From NCBI GenBank assembly GCA_951640165.1, contig OX621256.1, positions 682,001-746,000 of the forward strand: 64,000 bases of DNA. The letters are read 5' to 3'. The DNA is from Pseudoips prasinana (Eukaryota; Arthropoda; Insecta; Lepidoptera; Nolidae). The translations under genes and the position numbers were made by a program. The notes beneath the pieces were generated by a model. That model was given only the letters and a program-made list of their open reading frames with translations. It was not told the origin of the DNA and made no database searches. This document shows positions 51,150 to 59,470 of this stretch, piece after piece. How positions within the stretch are numbered: position 1 is the stretch's first letter; each line of letters starts with the position of its first letter.

Positions 51150-51320
51150 TGGAATTTATTATTAGAGCAGAAAGTGTGTGCCAGAGGGTCACGACGCAGT
51201 ACGCTACGCGCTGCTCGTCGCGGCGTCGCTTTAATTCTAGTACCGGATCCAATGCGGCCCAACTAGAATGATTCGGCACAACAAAATCACCGGTTAAAAC
51301 GGGGCCCATACGATACATAA
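51150..51320 (-). repeat. Repeat shared with 22430-22640
   Basis: The complement reads AGTTGGGCCGCATTGG, TCCGGTACTAGAATTAAAGCG, and encodes WAALDPVLELKRRRDE. See the 22.4-kb entry. Function and class unknown. Confidence 0.4.
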
Positions 51321-51404
51321 ATTCACTCGAACTGTACCAAAACACATACACAGGTATGCAGGTTTTAACCGTCAGAGTATATATTTGGAAGGCATATACA
51401 ACTG

Positions 51405-51530
51405 AGGCCCCCTACAAGATGGACCGATGACCTTGTGAGAGTCGCTGGAAGCCGCTGGATGCAGCTATTTGGGGGAGCCCTTTGTCCAGCTGTGGGCGTC
51501 TTTCAGCTGATTTGATGATGATGATACATA
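51405..51530 (+). mobile_element. RTE LINE 3' end
   Basis: GGCCCCCTACAAGATGGACC, GATGACCTTGTGAGAGTCGC, GGGGGAGCCCTTTGTCCAGC and TTTGATGATGATGA. Matches the end of the 55.6-kb copy; a ~13-base deletion removes the QDRQLW codons. Confidence 0.65.
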
Positions 51531-52141
51531 ATTTACTAGATCGGTTGTTGTAATATATAAGAAAATATCTTTATTTTGAAACGTACAATCTAAAGCATCT
51601 GAAATGCAACATTGATTCAGAATCAGAATAAATAATTGCACCAAAATAGGGTACATATTGTTTTTCATCTAGATTATATAATATGGAAATGGATTTCTGG
51701 ACTCCGTACCCCAAATCAAATCATAAATCTATACATATAATAAATCTGTAGAAAAATAATTTTTGTACATCAAAAGAAAATCCAAAAAAAATAGCCAGGG
51801 TATTAAAGGACAACCAATAGAACCCATTTCCAGCATTTTTAGAATTTTTGTCTGTTTGTCTGTTTGTCTGTTTATATGTTCGGGTATCACGTAAAATATA
51901 CGAAAGCAATGTAGATAACTTTTATACACAACGATTGAGCGTAACTTGAGGTAACATTTAGTTTTTGTTTTATTGCAATCGGTTTAGTCTATCAAAAGAT
52001 ATTAGATTTTATAGTAATCATGGAGAAAAATAACACACATTTCGGTACTTCAGGATGAACTAATGTTTATAGTTGAACTAAACTGTCCGATAGATGTCAT
52101 TGTGCATATTATGACATCTCTTTTCAGAATGAACTAGGTTG

Positions 52142-52640
52142 ATAGTTGATTTTTGTTTCGATAGATGTCGTTGTGCATTTCTTTTGACTCGCGGTGTTAA
52201 GATTTGCCCGTGTTTGCTGATTGCATGAGTTACGTAGGGTTTTGAATGTTCTGAATTGTTTCGAAATAAGGTCTTGGTTACCTAGAAGTATGTCGTTGTC
52301 CAAAATTGGTTATTAAAAAAATCTGTTTTCTTTGGGCAAATTGAATTATGAAGAAGGTTGGATTTGTTATAATTTAATTTTAAATTATTGATAGTTGATT
52401 TTTATTTCGATAAATGTCGTTGTGCATTGCTTTTGACCCGCGGTGTTAAGATTTGCCCGTGTTTGATAATTGCATGAGTTACGTAGGGCTTTGAATATTC
52501 CGAATTGTTTCGAAATAAGGTCTTGGTTGGCTAGAAGTATGTCGTTGTCCAAAATTGGTTATTAAAATATTCTGTTTTCTTTGGGCAAATTGAATTATGT
52601 ACAAGGTTGGATTTGTTATAATTTAATTTTTAATTATAAT
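52142..52640 (+). repeat. Two tandem 249-bp repeats
   Basis: ATAGTTGATTTTT begins at 52142 and again at 52391. Both copies run through GATGTCGTTGTGCATT / AATGTCGTTGTGCATT, CGGTGTTAAGATTTGCCCG, GAATTGTTTCGAAATAAGG, TAGAAGTATGTCGTTGTCC, TTTTCTTTGGGCAAATTG to GGTTGGATTTGTTATAATT. A partial third copy may start near 52080. Confidence 0.8.
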
Positions 52641-52904
52641 GTCAATCGATCGAAAGTTTGTGCTGTCGATTCGTTTGTAACGCGAATGTACGACGATTCG
52701 AATTTTATTGAGCCTGTCCGATTTGAATGTAGTAAATTAACCCGGTCTCTCATAACTTCATCTCAGCACAAGTCTATATACCTACCTATGTAAAAGAGGA
52801 AACTGACTGACTGACATATCAACGCACAGCCTGAACGGCTGGGGTTAGAGACTTGACATTTTGCCGGTAGGTACTTTTTATGACGTATGCATTCACTAAG
52901 GAAG

Positions 52905-53225
52905 GGGTTTTTGGAAATACTAACCCTAAGGGGGTAAAACAGAGAATGAAAGATTATATGAAAATCCGTCATTTTTTGAAGTTAAAGGCATTGAAACTTA
53001 TATTTAGTAGTTCAGCTAAAAATAAAAATAAATATTGTGGAATTTTGGGAAATTCCACCCCAAGGGCGTAAAATAGGGGATGTAAGTTTGTATGAAAAGT
53101 GTATAATTTTTTAAGTTAAAAGCATGAAAACTGGTATTTGGCCTTTCCGTTAAAAATAAAAAATATGTATTTCAGGATTTTAGGAATTTCCACCCCTAAG
53201 GGCGTATAATAGGGGATGTATGTTG
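52905..53225 (+). repeat. Three imperfect ~135-bp tandem repeats
   Basis: The anchor AACCCTAAGGGGG / CACCCCAAGGGCG / CACCCCTAAGGGCG occurs at about 52920, 53056 and 53191. Each is followed by GTAAAA or GTATAA, GAGAATGA / GGGGATGTA, and (in the first two) TTAAAGGCATTGAAAC / TTAAAAGCATGAAAAC. Confidence 0.65.
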
Positions 53226-53570
53226 CGTGTGGGTATACCTATAATGGTTCTGAGGAATTTGAAACCACCTAAACTTTGCAACGGCAAGAGGCTTCAAGTC
53301 AAAACTTTGCATCGTTTTATAGAGTCTACTATTATGCCTGGATCCGCCCAGGGAGAAACAGTGTTCGTGTCACGTATTCCATTAGTGCCAAATGATCTCC
53401 CTTTTCAGTTTAAAATACTGTAGTTCCCTATAAAAGTGTGTGTCGCGATAACCATCAACAAATCGCAAAGTCAAACTCTCAAGTTAGCTGGAATTGACTT
53501 GAGGAAGGCGGGCAGGTTCACGTGGCGTGCTCACGTGTGAGTTCATCCCACAGTCTGATCCATGTAGTGC
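53220..53570 (+). pseudogene. Helitron helicase C-terminus, copy A
   Basis: VGIPIMVLRNLKPPKLCNGKRL, then VPNDLPFQFKIL, a TAG, and ITINKSQSQTLKLAGIDL. After a frameshift, QVHVACSRVSSSH follows. Order LRNL..P.LCNGTRL, IP..P.(D/S)LPF.F, (M)TI(N/S)K(A/S)QGQ(T/S)L and VA.SRV is the last part of Helitron/Pif1 helicase (motifs V-VI). It is upstream of the mid-helicase fragment, the reverse of the normal order. Confidence 0.7.
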
Positions 53571-54731
53571 GAGGACACACGTCTTTTGCTGAGCGCCGTA
53601 AAGTGGATGATATTGCACATCCCAAATACCAGGCCGCTTGCCGAGCACGCCATTTATTAGTTGGAGGTCAGCATTGGGATGACGCTCTAGCGGAAGCATG
53701 CGTGAGCGATAGTCCACATCGCTTGCGACATTTGTTTGCCATCTTATTGACCTTTTGTGCGTTATCGGACGCTAAACAGTTATGGCAAAAGTACCATGAC
53801 AAGTTAGCTGAAGATTTTATGAGACATGTACAACTAAATACTGATGGACAAATTACTGACAGGGTATGTGAAAATTGTCACAACAGGTCCTTATTGGCTA
53901 TTCAAATGATAGTTATAAGTATAGGAGGGAACCCGATCAGTCAGAGGCTGCGAAAATGCACAGGAGTTTTCCAATTTATTGTTAAAAATAGGCGATGGCA
54001 CATACCCCGTACAAGAAGATGGAAAAGTTATTTTGATTGGTAATCTCTGTTCTTACGGTACATCACAGCAGGAGCAAATTTTTTCTGTGTACGGAGATAC
54101 CACAAACATGGGAAATCAAGCCGGTTCTTGGCTATGTCAGCGAGCTATTTTGACTCCCCACAAGGACCAAACTGCGGCAATTAATTTCAAAATATTGAGT
54201 CATGCGTCCGGTAATAGTAGAGAATATAGCTCAATAAATACATTTATGGAAGAAGATAACGCCACGCACTACCCGGTAGAATTTTTGGATTCCCTCAGCA
54301 CACCCGGACTTTCAGCCCACAAAATAGTTTTAAAATTGGTGTACCAATAATTCTCCTCAGAAATTTATGTCCTCCCAAACTTTGTAACGGCACTCGGCTC
54401 AAAGTCATAAATCTGCAACATTATCGAAGCTGAAATATTAACAGGTTGCGGCGCCGGTGATATTGTTTTTACCTAAGGATACCCAAGGATACCTATAATT
54501 CCTAAAAACTTTCCTTTCTCTTTCAAACGAGTGCAATTCCCAGTCAGTCTTTGTTATGCCATGACGATTAGTAAAGCTCAGGTCCAGACATTATCCGTTG
54601 CGGGGGTGGACCTAAGTATTGGATGCTTTTCCCATGGTCAACTATACGTAGTTCTTTCACGCGTAAACAACCCCAATAACTTTTTTGTGTACACTCCAGA
54701 TGGTTCATCAGGTAAAATAAAGAAGCACTAA
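53571..54731 (+). pseudogene. Helitron helicase middle and C-terminus, copy B
   Basis: SFAERRKVDD, YQAACRARHLL, QHWDDALAEAC, LRHLFAILLTFC, LSDAKQLWQKYHDKLAEDF, then (frame change) GDGTYPVQEDG, WLCQRAILTPHKDQTAAIN, THYPVEFLDSL, LSAHKI, LCPPKLCNGTRL, and finally AMTISKAQVQTLSVAGVDL, GQLYVVLSRV. This is the Helitron helicase from before its ATPase core to the C-terminus, but the Walker A/B region is missing, and at least three frame changes break it. Confidence 0.75.
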
Positions 54732-54837
54732 ATTAAATTTTTAAAAAAATTTCGGAATCCTCCCACAGCGCTTTACACAAAAAAATACATTGTTAAGTTC
54801 CGACATCCACGCGAACGAAGTCGCGGGCACAGCTAGT

Positions 54838-55231
54838 CTAAAATATACGTTTGATAAAAGATGGCTACAAACTGACATTTATTTCTGATTGACAAGACGT
54901 TTGCGTCTTTTCGATAAAATACATAATTATAGAGCCAGGTGTTTCGTATTATGAGACTCTTATATATAATTTTGACTCCTGCTTTGCTCTGAAGGAAAGA
55001 TGAACTCCTTTTTACTAATTTTTCCGACTTCTAATTACGGGATCCCAAATAGTTAATGAAATTAATTCAGCACTTGGGTATAAACATACACTTGTACTTG
55101 TCAAGCTCACAATGCAGTACATAAACATAGGCGAATACAGTATAAAAGTAACAAAATAAAATTAGTAGTCCGTCCGTGCGGTCTGTCTTATCACATATAT
55201 TTTTGAAATCCTTAAATAAATTATAATCTAA
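54838..55231. other. Spacer with one recurring repeat
   Basis: 55090-55200 matches 28470-28575 (CACAATGCAGTACATAAACATAG, CGTGCGGTCTGTCTTATCACATA). Nothing else. Confidence 0.45.
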
Positions 55232-55462
55232 TAATAATATCCTGGGATATTATTTACACACGGCCATCTGCCCCCTAACTAAGCAGAGCTTGTACTATGG
55301 AAACCAGATTCTGTAAACACATACTTATATAGATAATTACACCAAGACTCAGGACAAAGCGACATGTCCATGCACACAAATATCTGTCCTGGGTGGTAAT
55401 CGAACCCACGACCTCCGGCGTTAAAAGCAAGTATTTGACAACCACGCCAACAGGCCTATCAT
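55232..55462 (-). mobile_element. tRNA-derived SINE (family T1)
   Basis: Full-length reverse copy: ATCCTGGGATATTATTTACACACGGCC, CTAACTAAGCAGAGCTTGTAC, CACCAAGACTCAGGACAAAG, GGTAATCGAACCCACGACC (B box reversed, one change), GACAACCACGCCAACAGGCC (A box reversed). Confidence 0.8.
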
Positions 55463-55610
55463 TATAAACATAATTAAATAACAAGTTACTAAGCTATTAT
55501 TTAAAAATTTAGTACTACTATATTAAAATTAAGGAATTGAAGACAACGAGTAATTGGCTAGCGCAGAAAGCTGTCAACTAATAGCTTAATTTAAGCGACT
55601 AATGAGTAAC
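55463..55610. other. Short spacer
   Basis: AT-rich, nothing recognised. Confidence 0.4.
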
Positions 55611-55955
55611 TCAGGGCTATGCTCGGAGTTTCCCTGCGGGATCGTATCAGAAATGTCGAAATCCGCACGCGAACCAAAGTCACCTACATAGCCCGAAGAA
55701 TTGCAAAACTGAAGTGGCAGTGGGCGGGGCACATAGCTCGTAGAACCGATGGCCGTTGGGGCAGAAAGGTTCTTGAGTGGCGACCACGAACCGGAAGACG
55801 CAGCGTGGGCAGGCCCCCTACAAGATGGACCGATGATCTTGTGCGGGTCGCTGGAAACAGCTGGATGCGAATAGCGCAAGACCGGCAATTGTGGAGATCT
55901 TTGGGGGAGGCCTTTGTCCAGCAGTGGACGTCTTTCGGCTGATATGATGATGATG
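55611..55955 (+). pseudogene. RTE LINE, RT C-terminus and 3' end (best preserved)
   Basis: An open frame of ~107 codons: MLGVSLRDRIRNVEIR, TYIARRIAKLKWQWAGHIARRTDGRWGRKVL, EWRPRTGRRSVGRPPTRWTDDLVRV, WMRIAQDRQLWRSLGEAFVQQW, stop at 55940-55942, then CTGATATGATGATGATG. This is the end of an RTE reverse transcriptase followed directly by its GAT-rich tail; no stop interrupts the remaining frame. Strong 5' truncation. It is the reference for the RTE ends at 5.2, 19.5, 30.0, 31.5, 51.4 and 57.1 kb. Confidence 0.8.
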
Positions 55956-56454
55956 AATGAGTAACTCCCGGGAGAGTTGTGCTTGGGCCTCATCACTCAG
56001 TGCCTCTTTATTGCGTGCCACTGTTGAACCTAGCTTACAACGCTTGCAATTGTATGAAATAGGGTGGGACTAGTTCCATCAAAAAAGGAAATGGATCCTT
56101 CCTATCTGTCACTGCGCTACCGCATCTGTTATATAACTACGCATGCGTATAGCATCGCCTTGTATACTATCGCGATCTTTACATCAGACGGCTGCGTATT
56201 TCATTATCTGCTTCAGGCCATTACGGTAAGTAGAGTCTGTGATCTCTAAGCGTGATATTGTTGGAAATCATGATAAGTAGTAACTTCAAAAGGAGCTTTG
56301 TAGATCTCTTTACCATAATATATTATGAAGGCTTTGGGAATACGTTAGAAATATATTGTTACGAAGTCAAGATGGAGCTGTTGTTGTTTTTATGTATTTA
56401 ACTATAATATAACGTAAATTTAATGAACATTTGTCATTTAGTTCAGTCATTTCA
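55956..56454. other. Spacer with one recurring repeat
   Basis: 55955-56075 matches the complement of 18866-18985. The rest holds nothing recognised. Confidence 0.4.
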
Positions 56455-56697
56455 ACATAACAGCAGTAAGAAGTCCACAGCTGGACAAAAACCTTCCCCA
56501 AGAATCCTTTCGGGGGGATATGCCATAATCGCCATACAGGCCATATGGCAGACGGATGGGCGATCCCCGTAAGATGGTCATAGTACACAGACGCTGCTGC
56601 CCGTCCTCTGGTAGATATTCCCCCGGGTGGACTTTGCCGCCCCCCACGGGATGAGATAGGGTGATGATATTCTCATATTCGCCGCCGTCACCACACA
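56455..56697 (-). mobile_element. GAT-tailed 200-bp repeat, copy
   Basis: Reverse copy: AAGTCCACAGCTGGACAAAAACC, GGATATGCCATAATCGCC, ACGCTGCTGCCCGTCCTCTGG, CCCCCCACGGGATGAGATAGGG, GCCGTCACCACACAGTATTC. It is complete and reaches further at the 5' side than the other copies. Confidence 0.7.
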
Positions 56698-56734
56698 GTA
56701 TTCATTTAGTCATACACAATATTCATATTCATAG

Positions 56735-56863
56735 TCTAATATTTAAATGCGAAAGTTTGTGAGTATTCATGTATGGATGTTTGTTACTCTTGCATGCAAA
56801 AACTATCGAATGGATATATAATTTATAAAGTTTAACGTAGGTAAAATCGCGGGGCACAGCTAG
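56735..56863 (+). mobile_element. Short Helitron-like element
   Basis: Starts TCTAATATTTAAATGCG, contains AAAGTTTGTGAGTATTCATG and GATGTTTGTTACTC, ends AAAATCGCGGGGCACAGCTAG at 56863 followed by T. About 129 bp with both ends. Confidence 0.6.
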
Positions 56864-57054
56864 TAGAATATATTCTATCAGTTTTCACATTAAACATATA
56901 TTTGCTAGCTCATTTTAAAATTTGGTTTATTTCGTAGTTATTAGGTTTACCTAAGAGCTGCAAAATAATTTTCAATAAAATTGGTATGTATGTTCATTTA
57001 CATCCTCTAAAGTGGGATAAAGCGGTTTGGACACTTAACCGGATGCATATATGA

Positions 57055-57115
57055 CCATCATCATATCAGCCGTAGAACGATCACTACTGGACAAAGGCCT
57101 CCCCCAAAGATTCCG
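57055..57115 (-). mobile_element. RTE LINE 3' end (short)
   Basis: ACCATCATCATATCAGCCG, ACTACTGGACAAAGGCCTCCCCCAAAG is the RTE end in reverse with its GAT tail. Confidence 0.6.
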
Positions 57116-57489
57116 ATAGTTTATTTGAGTAAAAATCGGATGAAACAGTTTATCATAATGGCATATTCATTCAAGGAAACCTTATTAAATAAAGACTGTA
57201 AAAAATATAGCTAATTAACAGCCAAAGTTCATCCATTGGCAAATGCCATGAGGTACGTTTGGAAATACGTTTATTCTAGACAATATAGTTTAATGCATCT
57301 TTCGAAAAACTAAAGTGCACAACTGTATAAGAATGTGTGGCAGAGAACTCAGATTCACTAACTATGCTCTCAGAGGCATGACATTCTTTTAACACAAAGT
57401 ATGGAATAAGTTTGGGAGGTTTACACTGCTTCACCGGACCACTCAGAGAACAGAAGGGATACAAGCTGTCTAGAAAATAAGAATTTAAA
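57116..57489. other. Spacer, nothing recognised
   Basis: No supported feature. Confidence 0.4.
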
Positions 57490-57570
57490 CCAAGTAAGTA
57501 CCTCACCCTCTTTGCGATTCGAATCTCGGGTCGGAGTGGTTACTGAAAGATACATTTTGAGTAACTGTCT
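57490..57570 (-). mobile_element. tRNA-like SINE head, weak
   Basis: The complement contains AGTAACCACTCCGACCCGAG and GATTCGAATCGC, a possible B-box region. No body recognised. Confidence 0.3.
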
Positions 57571-58054
57571 TTCTAGCTTAATACGTACAATTGTCCGTAA
57601 ACTGAAGGTCTTGGAGGGTAATGATGGTTGCGAACTTTTCGTGGCCTTACTCTTGGCTAGCAAGTAAGTACAATATATTGGATTGCCTAGGGACAAGTGT
57701 GAAGACTTTAAACCTCACGAATACGGGAAAAAAAAGCTCAAGAACATAGGATAGCCGCCGATAGAACTATCAAGTAGCCTATACGTATTGAGCTAACTAT
57801 TTGATTAGATAGCGATAATCTGAATTTAAATACAAACATGGTGAATTGTTTATGGCCCTGTTTAAAATTTACGACATAGTCGTTAATAAAAAAATAAATT
57901 TATTATGTGCCTCTTAATTGTTATAAAAAACAGCAGAACAGCTTATATATTAGTTGAAAGCTTATATCCGAGAGTTGTGTTATTACATCATGTACGAGTA
58001 AGAGGGGTGTGACAAGGTAATCTAGACCTTGATTTTTCAACATACTTTAGAGGG
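57571..58054. other. AT-rich spacer
   Basis: No supported feature. Confidence 0.4.
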
Positions 58055-58340
58055 AAACAAATGTGATTAAACTCCAACGCACTAAAATAATAAATGTTTA
58101 AAAAATGTGGTGAAAATCCAATGATCTAACATAATTAGAGTTTTAAAAATGTGGTAATACTCCAACGAACTAAAATAATCACAGTTGTAAAATATGTGGT
58201 ATAACTCCAACGGCGTAATTAATTTCAATTTAAAAATGTGGTAAAACTCCTACGGTCTAATAAAATTACGGTTTAAAAAATGTGGTAAAACCCCGACGGA
58301 CTAATATAATTACTATTTTAAAAATGTAGTAAAACACCCA
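58055..58340 (+). repeat. 44-bp minisatellite, about seven units
   Basis: The anchor ATGTGGT (first unit ATGTGAT, last ATGTAGT) occurs at 58061, 58105, 58149, 58194, 58236, 58280 and 58324, spaced 44, 44, 45, 42, 44, 44. Each unit reads roughly ATGTGGTAAAACTCCAACG, then GACTAAAATAATTA and a T/A stretch. Units differ from each other at several positions, so the array is not freshly amplified. Confidence 0.85.
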
Positions 58341-58440
58341 GGGCAAATTATTGTATGATGAGCATGATTATTTTTCCTGTGCCTCGGTGTAATTTATCTA
58401 TAATAATATGTATATATTTAAAAGAATATAAGCCTGTTAA
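58341..58440 (+). mobile_element. tRNA-SINE (family T3) fragment
   Basis: GGGCAAATTATTGTATGATGAGCATG, CTGTGCCTCGGTGTAATTTATC, ATAAGCCTG. The head is missing; the fragment abuts the last minisatellite unit. Confidence 0.55.
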
Positions 58441-59021
58441 CGTTCTGACAATTTACAAGAGCTTTTTAACCACTACGTGAACAAAAACCTTCTTTATTTA
58501 TTTTATTTATTACTACAAACATCTTTTGACAATTTATAAGCGTAAATAAACCTGTTTTATTTTATTATATATTTATTCATTCTGTCCATAAAACTACATG
58601 ACACGCTTTTAAAACGTACTGTTATTGTGTATTTCCGTCCACGATATTTCTAATACTTGAGAGTAAACACGAACAGTAGGAAGTAGCTGTAGAGGCATCG
58701 ACTCGACCTATATTGTATTGTGCCTAAGTGCTCGCTATCTGCGAGATAATGCCTCGCTGGGGGTCACGGGACCGTTGCTTGGAACTTGTATGAAAGTTAT
58801 CGCAAATAGCATTTCCTTTTGCTACGCTTCTTATAGTTATAATTTCAATACCTCGTGTATATAACGTTAACAGCAAGATTCGTCTTTAACTTTTATTTAT
58901 TTCACTTAAAAATAGAGTACAATGGTGGTCTTAGTATAAGGTTAGTCACATCTATTTTACTGATGAACAGCATGCGAAATGTTTGATTGTTATATGTCAA
59001 ATTTTACACAAATAATACAAT
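58441..59021. other. Spacer left of the gypsy element
   Basis: AT-rich, no gene. The bases immediately before the LTR are ATACAAT. Confidence 0.45.
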
Positions 59022-59365
59022 TGTAAGATTTATTGCATTCCAAAAGTTGTTACTTCGCTTGCCGATAGATGGCGTTACTGGAAAAATTAGAAGTCGGTGT
59101 TGAGATTCTCCGCCGTCGAATGACCTCCCCCGATTTTCACTTCTTATGTATTCTGACTAGGGACTCAATATACCTGGTTTACTCGGCTTTCAAGCTATTG
59201 GAACCAATAAACTAGAATATTGTAATCTGCACCTATTGCGTACGGAGGTTCCGTCGAACCGCCAACCAAGTAGCGTGTCGCCTGTACGTAGGATAAGTTT
59301 CAATAAACGTTATTATTACTCGAAAGTACTGTCGTTTCTTCTGCGCCCACCGTCACCTCACTACA
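59022..59365 (+). repeat. 5' LTR of the gypsy element
   Basis: Starts TGTAAGATTTATTGCATTCC and ends CCTCACTACA, giving the TG...CA ends. 344 bp. AATAAA signals lie at 59206-59211 and 59302-59307. It should contain the element's promoter, but I see no unambiguous TATA box; CAATATACC near 59166 is a weak candidate. Confidence 0.85.
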
Positions 59366-59366
59366 G

Positions 59367-59384
59367 TGGCGTCCAACGTGAGGC
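59367..59384 (+). other. Primer binding site, tRNA-Lys type
   Basis: TGGCGTCCAACGTGAGGC, one base after the LTR. The complement of the 3' end of insect tRNA-Lys(CUU), from memory, is TGGCGCCCAACGTGGGGC; two of 18 positions differ. It is where minus-strand DNA synthesis would start. Confidence 0.7.
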
Positions 59385-59470
59385 CTGCGAAACCAGCGAC
59401 CTACCTGGTGACAAAATCTGGACGGAAGACAACGTACCCACTTCGAGCGACAACCAAAGAATCGAGGAAA

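Larger units (their letters stand above)
51728..54836 (+). mobile_element. Helitron remains with helicase fragments
   Basis: A candidate 5' end, TCTATACATATAATAAATC at 51728, follows an A, and a 3' end, CGCGAACGAAGTCGCG hairpin (54810-54825) then GGCACAGCTAG (to 54836), is followed by T. Helitrons insert between A and T, begin TC and end with a short hairpin plus CTAG, so this fits. A second 5'-like end, TCTATATACCTACC, lies at 52773, so two elements may be nested or joined. The region carries tandem repeats (52142-52640; 52905-53225) and Pif1-type helicase fragments. No Rep (HUH) domain found. Confidence 0.65.

Noticed and set aside
53484..53717. Minus-strand ORF in the Helitron region
   Set aside because: It is the shadow of the plus-strand helicase frames, which carry recognisable motifs.
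58055..58340. Regularly spaced repeats resembling a CRISPR array
   Set aside because: Units are contiguous 44-bp tandem repeats with divergence throughout, not identical repeats with unique spacers, and the DNA is from an animal.
59366..59470. Polyprotein start at GTG 59366
   Set aside because: It overlaps the PBS and would need a non-AUG start; the first ATG in frame is at 59471.
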